Source: Halogeometricum rufum (lineage in GTDB: Archaea; Halobacteriota; Halobacteria; Halobacteriales; Haloferacaceae). From it: a stretch of DNA of 64,000 nt. The notes beneath the pieces are model-generated. The model worked only from the letters and a program-made list of their open reading frames with translations, did no database searches and was not told the origin of the DNA. Positions 42,289 through 51,811 of this stretch are shown here, piece after piece. The translations under genes were made by a program, and so were the position numbers. Location: NCBI RefSeq assembly GCF_900112175.1, contig NZ_FOYT01000004.1:1-64000 (forward strand). Reading direction: 5' to 3'. Each line of letters starts with the position of its first letter. Within the stretch, counting starts at the first letter, position 1.

Positions 42289-43311
42289 ATGAGCACGACA
42301 GACGACACGACCGAACGCAGTACCACCCGGACGACTATCGTTTCGAGCCGCGACGTCGAAGCGCATCTCGACATGGGGGACCTCGTCCCCGCGGTCGAAG
42401 CCGCGTTCGCCGCATACGAGAACGGGACGGCGCAGATGCCTCCGAAATCGTACGTCGACCTCCCCCAGTACGACGGCGACTTCCGCTCGATGCCCGCGTA
42501 CCTCGAAACGGACGACTGGCAGGCGGCGGGTATCAAGTGGGTGAACGTCCACCCGGACAATCCGAGCCAGTTCGACTTGCCGACGGTCATGGGGACGCTC
42601 GTGTACACCGACCCACGGAGCGGCTTTCCCCTCGCGGTGATGGACGCGACGACGTTGACGATGAAGCGGACGGGGGCGGCGGCCGCAGTCGCCACCGACC
42701 ACCTCGCCGTCCCGGACGCCTCGACGCTCGGCATCGTCGGTGCCGGCGTCCAGTCGTACTCGCAACTCGAAGCGATCGCCGAGGTCCGGCCCATCGACAC
42801 GGTGGTCGTCAGCGACCCCGACGACGACCGACTCGCCCGGTTCGTCGAGGCGTTCGAGAACGACTTCGACGTACGGACCGGCACGGTGGCGGAGGCGGCG
42901 TCGTGCGACGTGCTCTCGACGGTCACCCCGGTCGAATCACCGATCGTGTCGGTGGACGACCTCGGCGACCACACCCACGTCAACGCGATGGGGGCCGACG
43001 CCGAGGGGAAACAGGAGCTACAGACGGAGGTCGTGCGCGAGGCCACTCTCGTCATCGACGATTTCGAGCAGACGACCCACTCCGGCGAAATCAACGTCCC
43101 CTGGCGCACGGAGAGACTCGACAGACGGGACATCGACGCCGAACTCGGCGAAGTCGTCGACCACGACCCATTCGGCGGCGACGTCCGCGCCGGCGTTACC
43201 GTCTTCGATTCGACCGGATTGGCCATCCAGGACCTCGCCGCCGCCCGCGTCGTCTATCACTCCCTCGACGACGCTGGGAGCGACCTCGAACTGGTCGCCA
43301 CCGGACGGTGA
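42289..43311 (+). CDS. Ornithine cyclodeaminase / mu-crystallin family protein
   Basis: A 340-residue protein of the ornithine cyclodeaminase/alanine dehydrogenase (mu-crystallin) family. Expected parts in order are MPPKSYVDLPQYDGDFRSMP, GIKWVNVHPDNP (substrate-side Lys), MDATTLTMKRTGAAAAVATD (Arg region), and Rossmann loop GIVGAGVQSYSQLEAI. Members convert L-ornithine to proline and NH3 with bound NAD, or reduce ketimines and imino acids. After an opine oxidase or dehydrogenase releases arginine or ornithine, cyclodeamination to proline is the classical next step in octopine use. Ketimine reduction is an equal possibility. Confidence 0.88.
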   Translation: MSTTDDTTERSTTRTTIVSSRDVEAHLDMGDLVPAVEAAFAAYENGTAQMPPKSYVDLPQYDGDFRSMPAYLETDDWQAAGIKWVNVHPDNPSQFDLPTVMGTLVYTDPRSGFPLAVMDATTLTMKRTGAAAAVATDHLAVPDASTLGIVGAGVQSYSQLEAIAEVRPIDTVVVSDPDDDRLARFVEAFENDFDVRTGTVAEAASCDVLSTVTPVESPIVSVDDLGDHTHVNAMGADAEGKQELQTEVVREATLVIDDFEQTTHSGEINVPWRTERLDRRDIDAELGEVVDHDPFGGDVRAGVTVFDSTGLAIQDLAAARVVYHSLDDAGSDLELVATGR

Positions 43312-43761
43312 CGAATCGCGGTCCCGAACAGTTCAGCGCCGCCCCCTCTCCGCTTCACCCACAAACGAACCTCGTTCGCTGAGAGTTCTCCCCACAGTAC
43401 GGACGTATAGTCCCGATTCGTGTTTGTAAATCGGAATACGAAAATATCAATTCTAGATTCAAAATATATTGGCTCATTGATACTCACTCGAACGTTATCT
43501 ATTCTCAGAATCTGACTGCACAGTCACCAAACCCTCTCGAATCTGCTATCTATCCTCAATCAATCTACAGCTACCTAGACGCGGCTACGTTCCGTCCGTC
43601 ACTCCTACCGGTCGGGTGTCTCCTCTCGGAGTCGACCGGTCTCACTCGACGGCTGGCCCGTGTGATCGCCGCCGCGCGTCCGGTCGTCGAGAGCCGTCCG
43701 CAGGATGGTGCATCTGCGTCACGGGAGAGGGGAGTCTCTCCCTCGAACCGCCCGGTCCCTC
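43312..43761. other. Intergenic, 450 bases, AT-rich core
   Basis: 43400-43560 is markedly AT-rich compared with the rest and has several TATA-like runs. No gene seen. It marks the border between the opine-like locus and the ATPase cassette. Confidence 0.6.
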
Positions 43762-46359
43762 TCAGGCGAGCGTCAGGAACAGCCAGAGCGGGACGGCGTA
43801 GACCGGTTTCTCGTCTTCGGGACTCTCGTATCGCTCGACGCTGTTCCCGCCGGTGAGCACCAGTCCGAACTGCGCCTCGCCGTCGTGGATGCGGTGGTGC
43901 GTGGTCGCGCCGGACGACCCCCCCGTCGGGTCGTCGTCGTTCTCGCCCCACCTGAACGCCTCGTAGGAACCCCGGTACTCGCTGTCCGGTTCCTCGCGCA
44001 GCCCGTTCCACCAGCCGTCGTCGCCGCGGCGCAGACGGTCGATGCGGCGCTCGTACTCGCCGTCTTCGCCGCGCTCAGTCCGATGTTTCGCGGCTTCGAT
44101 AACCCGTTCGGCGGTCGTCTCGGTGAACCCGTCGAGCGCCGCCACCTCCGCGACCGTCGCCGCACCCAGTCGCTCGACGGTCCAGTGGGTCGGGTCGTCG
44201 GTCCCCGGGTTCCACAGCGTCTCCTGCTTGGCCGGGCCGACGCCGCGTACGTCGCTGACGGCGTCGTACAGCGCTATCGCGTCCGCGACCGTCTCGGCGT
44301 CCGCTCGACTGAGGCCGTCGATAGCCGCCAACGCCTCGACCGACGCGTTCCACAGGTCGCTCAGTCCGTCCACTTCGCCGGCGTCTTCGAGTGCGTCCAG
44401 CACGCGACGCTCGAGCCACTCCGACAGTTTCGACAGCCCACCGGACGGTCCGGTTCGGGGAGACCCGACCGTCGGTTCGTACCGCACGAAGTCGTGTAAG
44501 CCGGCGTCGGGGTCGGCGCTCTGTCGGTCGAGGAACCGTCCGACCGCGTCTATCTTCTCGACGGGCGTGTCGGAGGCGGTGTCGATGCCGATGGGGACCG
44601 GCGCTCCCCTGACCTTCGGGACGAACTCGACGAAGTCGTCGCCGTCGCGCCAGTATCGGACGACGCCGCAGTTCGGGTCGAGCGGATGGTTGACGTTGTA
44701 GCTGAACCGGATGACGTGGTCGAACGCCACCATGTACTCGAGTTTCGAGCGGACGCCGTCGCGGTCGCTCGTCACGTCGTCGAGGTCGCGCCACTGGAGG
44801 ACGTTCCCGAGGCCGACGTCGCGAAGCCCGACGCGGAGGTGGCGCGGTTTCTTCTGGCCGTAGCCGTCGCTGAACGCCACGAGGACGAGTTCTTCGAGCG
44901 TCGCGAAGTACTTCTCGCGGAGCGTGCGCCTGTCGACGTCGAGAATCCAATCCCCGGGGTCGCCGGATTCCCCGAGGAGGTCGTCGTAGTCGAACGGCCT
45001 CGTCTCTAACTCGTCGGCTACCCACGAATACAGTCGCGACAGGTCCCGCACTCGCCGCGGCTTAATCGACTGCAGCGACGGGGCCTGTTCGTGGAGCGAC
45101 CCGAGGAGGTCGTCTGCGACGCTGCCGGCGTCGTCGGCGAAGGTGTGGCCCTCTCCGTCGGCGTCGCCTCGCAGGTACGCGCGGAACCACTCGTCCGACC
45201 GCTCGAACAGGTCGTCGTCGAGGGCGAGTGCGAGGTAGCCGCCCAGGAGGAGGTACTCCTCTAACGCGCGCTTGATCCACGCCCGCGGCGAGTCCGAGCC
45301 ACCGCTGCCGACCAGTCGGTACATCCGGTCCAACTGCGACTCGTACGACTCCAGCGCCGAGAGCAGTTCGTCGGGATGGTCGACGGCAGCCCTCACCTTC
45401 GTCGTGAACTCACTCGGACTGACACGGTACGTGTCCGGGTCCCGTTCGAGCGAGGCGTCGCCGTCGAGCGCTGCGTGGTACGCCATCTCGACGCCGTCCG
45501 CCGCGTTCGCCCCCTCGAACAGCGGGTATCGACGCTGGAGGTAGTCTCGGAACTTCGCCGGGAGAATGGTCTCTATCTCGTAGTCGTCCAGTCGCATCTC
45601 GTCGCGTTCGGCGTCGTACAACTGTCGTTCGACCACGTCGTCGGAGGTGGCGGTTCCGACGACCGTTCGCGCGGGAGCGTCGCGGCAGAGTTCGGCGACC
45701 AGTTCCCCCCAGCCGTCGTCGCCGGCGTCGTCGTCGAGGACGTCGACGTCGTCGACGAAGACGAAGTGACGCGTCTCTGCGGGGTCGCCGTCGAGTACCT
45801 CCGCTTCGTAGTACGCGACTGCGTCCCGTATCTGGCGTTCGGGTCTGAGCTGGAAGGCCGGGTCTGCGTCGAGCGGGAGGTAGAGGACGCGATTCGGGCC
45901 GAGGTCCGGGAGTTGGTTGACGAAGTGGGACGACTCTCCGTCGGCATCGCTCGGGTCGTAGTGGTATCTGTCGATGGCCCAGGCGGTGCGCACGTCTCGA
46001 GGCCCGCGCGCGAGATGCTCGACGTCGTCCGTCTCCGGGAGCGTCCACAGCAGTTCTCGAAACCGGTCGTCGACGAACAGTCTGACGAGTTGACCGAGGA
46101 GCGTCGTCTTCCCCGTGTTCTCCGACCCCGCGATCGCGAAGAACCGCGTCTGCGGGGCCTCTGATTCGGGGTCCCACGCGAGTTTCTGTATCGCGCTGTA
46201 GAAGTCGGCCTTGTAGTTGGCCCAGGATCTTTTCGTCGGGATGCACCCCGGGCGCCCCGGGCGGTACTCCCGGTTGGAGTCTGGCCACCAGTAGTTGATG
46301 TCCGGGAGGCGTCGAACGAGCGCCTTCTCGGAGCGGTCACCGTCCTCGCGCGTGGTCAT
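43762..46359 (-). CDS. AAA-type P-loop ATPase with C-terminal helix-hairpin-helix repeats
   Basis: An 865-residue protein I cannot place in a named family. Walker A is FAIAGSENTGKTTLLGQL (Lys84), Walker B HFVFVDDVDVLDDD (Asp203/204), and a sensor-like strand TVVGTATSDDVVER follows. The order fits STAND/archaeal-ATPase-like AAA proteins. The N-terminus carries an aromatic-rich lead (PDINYWWPDSNREYRPG). The middle 300 residues are helical. Residues ~690-770 contain two HhH-like units (IDGLSRADAETVADAIALYD, VSDVRGVGPAKQETLW) and another GFTETTAERVIEAAKHR, suggesting DNA contact. It diverges from the VWA gene; a TATA element 27 bases before its ATG suggests leaderless expression. Confidence 0.8.
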   Translation of the reverse strand: MTTREDGDRSEKALVRRLPDINYWWPDSNREYRPGRPGCIPTKRSWANYKADFYSAIQKLAWDPESEAPQTRFFAIAGSENTGKTTLLGQLVRLFVDDRFRELLWTLPETDDVEHLARGPRDVRTAWAIDRYHYDPSDADGESSHFVNQLPDLGPNRVLYLPLDADPAFQLRPERQIRDAVAYYEAEVLDGDPAETRHFVFVDDVDVLDDDAGDDGWGELVAELCRDAPARTVVGTATSDDVVERQLYDAERDEMRLDDYEIETILPAKFRDYLQRRYPLFEGANAADGVEMAYHAALDGDASLERDPDTYRVSPSEFTTKVRAAVDHPDELLSALESYESQLDRMYRLVGSGGSDSPRAWIKRALEEYLLLGGYLALALDDDLFERSDEWFRAYLRGDADGEGHTFADDAGSVADDLLGSLHEQAPSLQSIKPRRVRDLSRLYSWVADELETRPFDYDDLLGESGDPGDWILDVDRRTLREKYFATLEELVLVAFSDGYGQKKPRHLRVGLRDVGLGNVLQWRDLDDVTSDRDGVRSKLEYMVAFDHVIRFSYNVNHPLDPNCGVVRYWRDGDDFVEFVPKVRGAPVPIGIDTASDTPVEKIDAVGRFLDRQSADPDAGLHDFVRYEPTVGSPRTGPSGGLSKLSEWLERRVLDALEDAGEVDGLSDLWNASVEALAAIDGLSRADAETVADAIALYDAVSDVRGVGPAKQETLWNPGTDDPTHWTVERLGAATVAEVAALDGFTETTAERVIEAAKHRTERGEDGEYERRIDRLRRGDDGWWNGLREEPDSEYRGSYEAFRWGENDDDPTGGSSGATTHHRIHDGEAQFGLVLTGGNSVERYESPEDEKPVYAVPLWLFLTLA

Positions 46360-46382
46360 TAGCCGTGCTTGGCGCGCCCGCT

Positions 46383-46390
46383 ACTTAAAT
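46383..46390 (-). promoter_or_regulatory. TATA element of the AAA-HhH gene
   Basis: The minus strand reads atttaagt, centred about 27 bases before the ATG at 46359; leaderless mRNA implied. Confidence 0.55.
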
Positions 46391-46786
46391 CGTGCAGGAA
46401 ACTATTGTCGATGCGTTATTTATCAGACACTCGGGCGGCCGAGTCGACGTCGGTCCGGCCCGCTGCCGCCTCTCGTCTGACTGGCGCTCTTCGTCCCGTT
46501 CGCGTCCTTTCTCACCTGTTTGGCCGTAGTATCGTTCGGAACGCCGAACCCGGACGCGACGCGTGCCGACTCGGCGTCGGGCCGTTCGAGGAAAAAATTC
46601 GCAATTTCCGGTGATGTCCGCTCTGTGTCTCGGTCTCACTATCGGAAACTTATCTCGATACTGCCGACGCGGGGAAGAGAAAAGTGGCAGAACAGCGCCG
46701 AAGGGGGGCCTCTACCTCGGGTTCTGTTCCCGTTTGACGACTCGAATCTGGGAAAATAATCTACATCGAATTATTTTTTGTCGCAA
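46391..46786. other. Divergent intergenic region between ATPase and VWA genes
   Basis: About 400 bases without a gene, AT-rich at 46740-46800. It holds the two divergent promoters; the length leaves room for a further regulatory RNA or operator, but I saw no clear one. Confidence 0.5.
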
Positions 46787-46795
46787 GCTTTATCA
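46787..46795 (+). promoter_or_regulatory. TATA element of the VWA operon
   Basis: gctttatca is centred about 27 bases before the ATG at 46818, favouring that start over a Met 26 codons later. Confidence 0.5.
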
Positions 46796-46817
46796 CTCCT
46801 CCCCGTCGTATCGATAG

Positions 46818-48962
46818 ATGAAAACACATCGAGATTCAGAATATCACCTCTCGACTCACGACGGTCACGGGCAACTACCACCACCCCCTCGAACGATGAA
46901 CACCGACACCAACGACGAACGACGAACCGACGTCACCGGGACGTTCGTGACGCACCGCAGCACCGAACAGGGCGACGAGACGGTCTGGCACCTCACGATA
47001 GACACGGGGAGCGAACACCGAAGCGTGTTCCTCGCGCCGGCGCGGAGCGACGTCCGGTTCGACCTCCTGACTGGACGCGAGTACGCCTTCTCGGGCGTGC
47101 GTGTCTGTACGCCGGCAGCGGCCGAAACCGTCGACGACGCCGACTGTCCGTCGTGCGGCGGTGACCTCCGCGAGTGGACCGCCGTCGACGACTACCCCGC
47201 CGTCCGTGCCGCACTCCCGGAGTTCGACGTCGAAGACGAGTTCTACGTCGTCGACACCGCGACCACGTTCGACGCACCCGACGACGAGCGCTCGTACCCC
47301 GTCGACGACTGGCGCTCCTGGCGGACCACCACTCCTCCGGGGGTCGTCTGTCTCGACTGCGACCGCGAGTTCGACTCGCGGGAGTTCCGACTGCCAACCG
47401 GCGAGGCGCATCCGACGGACACCGTGGAGGACCACTCGGTCGCCGCGCCGGAGTCCATCGGCCTCGCGACAGGGGGCGCGAACGACGCGTCGAACTTCCG
47501 CGAGAACGTCGCGAACGGCTACACGCCCCGGCCGGATTCGCTCGCCCCCGAGGGCCTGTTCCACGACTACCGGTTCCCCACGCGCGGAGACACGGACGCG
47601 GCCGGGATGTTCGTCCCCACGTCTTCGCAGTCCGTCTCGACGAACCCCGTGACCGGCGACGAGGAACGATACGTCGCCGTCGGTCTCGACTCGTCGCTCC
47701 CCGTCTCCGAGTTCGAACGCCCGCCGCTGGACCTCGTCGCGGTCCTCGACGTCTCGGGGTCGATGCAGAGCGGGTTCGACGAGTACTACTACGACGAGAC
47801 CGGCACTCGGCGGGAGGTCCCGGCGGAGGAACGCTCGGCGGAGACGAAGTTGGAGGCGGCGGCCGAGTCGCTGTGTGCGCTCACCGGTCACCTCGCCCCG
47901 AACGACCGCTTCGGCGTCGTCCTCTACAACGGCGACGCACACGTCGCCAAACCCCTCGGCCGCGTCGACGAGACCGACCTCGCCGCGATTCGCGGTCACA
48001 TCCGCGACGTGCAGGCCGGCGGCGGCACCGACATGAGCGCCGGGTTCGACGCCGCCCGAGACCTCCTCGCCGACGCACCCGCCGACGAGGACCGCGAACG
48101 TCGCATCGTCTTCACGACGGACGCGATGCCGAACACCGGTCTCACCGGGTCGGCGGCGCTCACCGACCTCGTCGCCGACGCCGCCGACGGGGGCGTCCAC
48201 ACGACGTTCGTCGGGATGGGCATCGACGCGAACGCCGAGTTGACGAGCGACCTCTCGGCCGTCCGCGGCGCGAACCACTACTTCGTCCACTCGTCGGCGG
48301 AGTTCGAACGCCGCCTCGGCGAGGAGTTCGACTACTTCGTCTCGCCGCTGGCGTTCGACCTCTCGGTGGACGTCGACGCCGACGACCACGCGGTCGCGGG
48401 CGTCTACGGGTCGCCGAACGCCGACCCCGAGGCGGGGCGGGCCATCCACGTCGAGACGCTGTTCCCCTCGCCGACGGCGGACGGGGAGTCTCGCGGCGGC
48501 GTCGTCCTCGTCCGACTCGACCCGGTCGCCCCGGTGGCGGACGACGCCGAAGTACGCCTGCACGCCTCGTGGACCGAACGCGACGGGACCGAGGACGAGA
48601 CGACAGTCACCGCCCCTCTCCGCGGGGCGGGACACGACGACGACGGAGTCCGGAAAGCCGTCGCACTCGCCCGGTACGCCCGGACTCTCCGTGCGTGGGC
48701 CGACCGAGTACGCGGGCACGACGCCGACGAACCGGTCGACGACTGGCGCAGTCGGGAGGGCCAACGAGCGTCGCGGCGGTCGCGACACGAACGCGGGTCC
48801 GTCCCCCTCCGCGTCTCGGCAGACGACGCGGCGACGTTCGAGGTTCTCGCGTCGTACCTCCGCGAGGAGCGAGACGCCGTCGACGACCCGTCGCTGTCGC
48901 GGGAACTGGACGTCTTGGAGGTCCTCCAAGCGGCGGTGCGCGGTGCGGAGGCCAGACGATGA
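46818..48962 (+). CDS. Zinc-ribbon VWA-domain protein
   Basis: A 714-residue protein. Residues 1-~90 include a hydrophilic lead and an OB-like strand region. Two CxxC pairs (Cys110/113 in DCPSCGGDL, Cys178/181 in VVCLDCDREF) form a probable split zinc ribbon. Residues ~300-500 are a von Willebrand A domain with an intact MIDAS: DVSGS (Asp311, Ser313, Ser315), then GGGTDMSAG, then FTTDAMPNTG. A beta-rich domain follows (about 510-610), then a helical tail. VWA proteins bind partners through a metal, often next to AAA ATPases. Its stop overlaps the next start (ATGA), so three genes are coupled. No signal peptide, hence cytoplasmic. Confidence 0.88.
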   Translation: MKTHRDSEYHLSTHDGHGQLPPPPRTMNTDTNDERRTDVTGTFVTHRSTEQGDETVWHLTIDTGSEHRSVFLAPARSDVRFDLLTGREYAFSGVRVCTPAAAETVDDADCPSCGGDLREWTAVDDYPAVRAALPEFDVEDEFYVVDTATTFDAPDDERSYPVDDWRSWRTTTPPGVVCLDCDREFDSREFRLPTGEAHPTDTVEDHSVAAPESIGLATGGANDASNFRENVANGYTPRPDSLAPEGLFHDYRFPTRGDTDAAGMFVPTSSQSVSTNPVTGDEERYVAVGLDSSLPVSEFERPPLDLVAVLDVSGSMQSGFDEYYYDETGTRREVPAEERSAETKLEAAAESLCALTGHLAPNDRFGVVLYNGDAHVAKPLGRVDETDLAAIRGHIRDVQAGGGTDMSAGFDAARDLLADAPADEDRERRIVFTTDAMPNTGLTGSAALTDLVADAADGGVHTTFVGMGIDANAELTSDLSAVRGANHYFVHSSAEFERRLGEEFDYFVSPLAFDLSVDVDADDHAVAGVYGSPNADPEAGRAIHVETLFPSPTADGESRGGVVLVRLDPVAPVADDAEVRLHASWTERDGTEDETTVTAPLRGAGHDDDGVRKAVALARYARTLRAWADRVRGHDADEPVDDWRSREGQRASRRSRHERGSVPLRVSADDAATFEVLASYLREERDAVDDPSLSRELDVLEVLQAAVRGAEARR

Positions 48963-49294
48963 GGTCGAATCCGCTGGCCGTCTCGCCGTCGTCCCCGGAG
49001 GAGTTAGACGCGTTCCTCTCGGAGACGGCGCCGGACGCGGCCTACGAGTTCCACCTGTCGGTCGGTCCGTCCACGCCCCGATTCGCCTCCTCGGTCGAAC
49101 GCCTCGGCCTCGACGGACCGTTCGACGGGGCGGTGTATCGGTTCGTCCACGCGGATGGATGCGGGGAGACGAACGTGGCCGCGGAGTTCGTCGCCCGAGT
49201 CCTCGTCGCCGAGGACCTGCGGACCGAGGCGACCCGCACCGGCAGGGGCGACGCTAACCGCGTGACCGACCGACAGACGGGAGGCCGGGCGTGA
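48959..49294 (+). CDS. Unknown 111-residue protein between VWA and MBL genes
   Basis: The start ATG overlaps the VWA stop, and the stop overlaps the GTG of the nuclease gene (GTGA, 49291-49294), so it is certainly part of the unit. The sequence (LSVGPSTPRFASSVERLGLD, VYRFVHADGCGETNVAAEFV) has no motif I know; one Cys and a His lie in HADGCGETN. Residues 90-111 look disordered. It may be an adaptor that links the VWA protein to the nuclease-like protein. Confidence 0.75.
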   Translation: MRSNPLAVSPSSPEELDAFLSETAPDAAYEFHLSVGPSTPRFASSVERLGLDGPFDGAVYRFVHADGCGETNVAAEFVARVLVAEDLRTEATRTGRGDANRVTDRQTGGRA

Positions 49295-51585
49295 GTACAG
49301 AGCCCGCGACCGACCCCGGATTCGCAGGACTCGACGACCACCCGGTCGAACTCTCGTACCAGCACGCGAATCCGTCGGCCGGGAACGAGTCGGTCCTGTT
49401 GCGGTTTGGCTACGAGGGCCGCGACGGCGACGCCTGTCTGCTTGTCGACGCGGGTGCCGACGCCTCGCTGGACCGACTGCTCGGACCCGAAGACCGACTG
49501 GTGGGGGTGTGTCTCACGCACGCCCACCTCGACCACTACCGGTCACTCCCGGCGTGCATCGACGAGGACGTCCCCGTCTACGCGTCGCCGGCGACGGCGG
49601 CGATGGCCGGCGACGTCCTCGACGTGGCGAGCGAACGCCACGACGTGACCGACCGCGGCGTCGCCGACGCACTCGTCGGCGTCGACGGCTGGACGACCGT
49701 CTGTCCGGGCGTCCGCCTCCACCCCCTCCCGGCGGGGCACGCCCCGGGTGCGGTCGGGTTCCTCGTCAGATTCGAGGACGGCGACGACCACCACGACGTC
49801 GTCGTCACCGGTGACTTCACGCACACCGACTGCGCGGGTGCGCCCGGCTTCCAGACGGACCTCGCCACGGACGTCGAACTGCTGTTCCTCACCGCCGCGA
49901 CCGCCAGCGACCCCGGCGACGCGCTGACAGACGCACTCGGCGACGCGCTCGAACGCGCGACTGCGGGCGGTCGAACGCTCGTCACCGCGGGCGCACTGGT
50001 GGGCGTACACGTCGCGACGCTCGTGGCCGCCGCGAACGCGGAACTCGACGTCTCCGTTCCGGTCCGACTCGTCGGGCAGACGGCGAAGCTGTACGACGCC
50101 CTCGGGTACGACCACGACGCCGTCGAGACGGTCCCGGTGTTCGAGGACCCCCGGACGTGTCTGACGCCCGGGACGGTCACTATCGCCGGTCCCGAAGTCC
50201 CCGTCGACGACAGCAGCGAACGCCTGTACGGCGAACTCAAAGACGACGCCGACGCCGCACTCGTCCAACTCGTCACGAGCGGTTCGCCGCCCGTGCAGAC
50301 GGGCGGGTGCGTCAGCACGCACTACGAACTCTCGATGCACCCGACGGAGTCGGGACTTCGGTCGGTCGTCACGGACCTCGAACCCATCCAGACGGTCCTG
50401 ACGCACTGCCGCGGCACGGACGAGTACAACGACCTGCCGACGTGCGTCTGGTCGCCCGGCGACGATACGGTGTACCCGCTCTACCGAGACGACTCGTGGT
50501 GCCCGCCGCCGTGGATGTCCAACGTTCGGCGCCGAGATACCAGTGAGACGACCCGCCTCGGCGCGTTCGCGGGCGACGCCTTCGCCGACCTCTCGCTCCC
50601 GAGTCTCGACCGGGTCTCGACCCCGAACCTCGCCGCCGAAGGCGTGGACGCCGACCGACTCGCTGACCGACTGGCCGGCCGACCGGACACGACCACTGTC
50701 GGTCACTCCGAGAGCACCGACGGCAGTCCCGACGCCGAACCGCCTCGAGACGACCAGACCGCGACCAGTACGTCTGATTCAGACACTATGAGTGACGCAG
50801 ACACCAGCGACGACGGTACCGACCACGAACTGTATCGCACGGCGGGGGCCGACGTCGACATCGAGGTTCCGGCAGACTTCGAGGAGACGCTCCCGTCCCC
50901 GAACAACATCATCTCCGCGCGCGCACGGAGACGGGTCCTCGGCGGAGACGGCGACGAAGACGAGGGGACGGCTACACCCGTCGACGAGCACGAGGAGTCC
51001 ACGGTCGACGAACCCGACGACAGGACCACCGACACCGAGACTGCACCGGACACGACCGACGACGGCGCGGAGGCAGACACCAGTTCCGACTCTGTCGACT
51101 CGCCCAAGGTGGAGTCGTTCACGAGCACCGACGACGGCCTCGAAGCGACTACGACGCTCGACGTCGAACTGGACCCGATACTCGCGGCACTCCTCGAACG
51201 CCACCGCGCGACGACCGACGACGACCGGTCGCTCGGAACCGTCGTCGCCGACGCCGTCGAAGCATACCTCGACGCCGTCCTCCGCGACGAACTCACGCCT
51301 TCGGCGACCACGACCACCGTGAGCGTCACCGTCGACGGACTCCTCGACGAGACGCTGACTGACGCCGTCGAAACGGCAGACGTCGGCGACCTCGACGCCG
51401 CCGTCCGTGACCACATCGCGGCCGCCATCGCCGACGACCTTCAGACGACGGTGACGACCGACCTCGGGCGCTGTGCGTCACTCCTCCGCGCCGTCCACGA
51501 GACCCACGACGCCTTCGAGACCCGGGCCGACGTCGTCGACGCCGCCGTCGAGCGGTATCTGGCGACCACCGCGTCTGCAGACTGA
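49291..51585 (+). CDS. Beta-CASP-like metallo-beta-lactamase nuclease with long acidic tail
   Basis: A 764-residue protein. Residues 1-~190 are a metallo-beta-lactamase fold: HxHxDH in LTHAHLDH (77-82), His150 in AGHAPGAVGF, and Asp175 in VVTGDFTH, giving a full two-zinc site. Residues ~225-380 resemble the beta-CASP part of RNase J/CPSF73: LVTAGALVGVHVATLV is like the 'PafavGRaqE' strand, YELSMHPTESGLRSVV has the 'SaHad' His (350), and TVLTHCRG has the final His (372). An acidic, Thr/Ser-rich linker (about 440-620) leads to a helical C-terminal domain (VVADAVEAYLDAVLRDEL). RNA or DNA cleavage is inferred. The GTG start overlaps the previous gene. An in-frame Met at 50788 could start a separate tail protein. 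Confidence 0.85.
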   Translation: MSTEPATDPGFAGLDDHPVELSYQHANPSAGNESVLLRFGYEGRDGDACLLVDAGADASLDRLLGPEDRLVGVCLTHAHLDHYRSLPACIDEDVPVYASPATAAMAGDVLDVASERHDVTDRGVADALVGVDGWTTVCPGVRLHPLPAGHAPGAVGFLVRFEDGDDHHDVVVTGDFTHTDCAGAPGFQTDLATDVELLFLTAATASDPGDALTDALGDALERATAGGRTLVTAGALVGVHVATLVAAANAELDVSVPVRLVGQTAKLYDALGYDHDAVETVPVFEDPRTCLTPGTVTIAGPEVPVDDSSERLYGELKDDADAALVQLVTSGSPPVQTGGCVSTHYELSMHPTESGLRSVVTDLEPIQTVLTHCRGTDEYNDLPTCVWSPGDDTVYPLYRDDSWCPPPWMSNVRRRDTSETTRLGAFAGDAFADLSLPSLDRVSTPNLAAEGVDADRLADRLAGRPDTTTVGHSESTDGSPDAEPPRDDQTATSTSDSDTMSDADTSDDGTDHELYRTAGADVDIEVPADFEETLPSPNNIISARARRRVLGGDGDEDEGTATPVDEHEESTVDEPDDRTTDTETAPDTTDDGAEADTSSDSVDSPKVESFTSTDDGLEATTTLDVELDPILAALLERHRATTDDDRSLGTVVADAVEAYLDAVLRDELTPSATTTTVSVTVDGLLDETLTDAVETADVGDLDAAVRDHIAAAIADDLQTTVTTDLGRCASLLRAVHETHDAFETRADVVDAAVERYLATTASAD

Positions 51586-51780
51586 CCGCTCGCCTACGCG
51601 TGTGCGGCGAACAGGTCGAACGCGACGCCGCTCTCTCCGGTTCACTCCCGGGCACTCTCGTACCGGTCGACCCGACGGAGTAGTGCGCCCGAGACTCCGC
51701 CGAGACGAACGGGACGGAGGAAGGCCACAGAGACTCCGGGGCCGCGGTTAGAACCGGCGACCGACGAGGGCATCACACGG

Positions 51781-51788
51781 GTTTATCG
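51781..51788 (+). promoter_or_regulatory. TATA element of aldo/keto reductase gene
   Basis: gtttatcg is centred about 27 bases before the ATG at 51812; leaderless mRNA implied. Confidence 0.55.
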
Positions 51789-51811
51789 ACCCGCGGATAG
51801 TTGCCGATGGT

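Noticed and set aside
40857-43382. 841-codon plus-strand frame overlapping the opine dehydrogenase and cyclodeaminase genes
   Set aside because: The translation is Arg-rich and motif-free, while the other frames give full-length known families.
46875-48929. 684-codon minus-strand frame over the VWA gene
   Set aside because: Antisense shadow. The plus frame has MIDAS and zinc-ribbon motifs and stop-start coupling to its neighbours.
47174-48958. Upstream part of a long frame that ends with the 111-residue gene
   Set aside because: Only the part after 48959 is real; before that it is an Arg-rich shadow of the VWA gene. The true start is the ATG overlapping the VWA stop.
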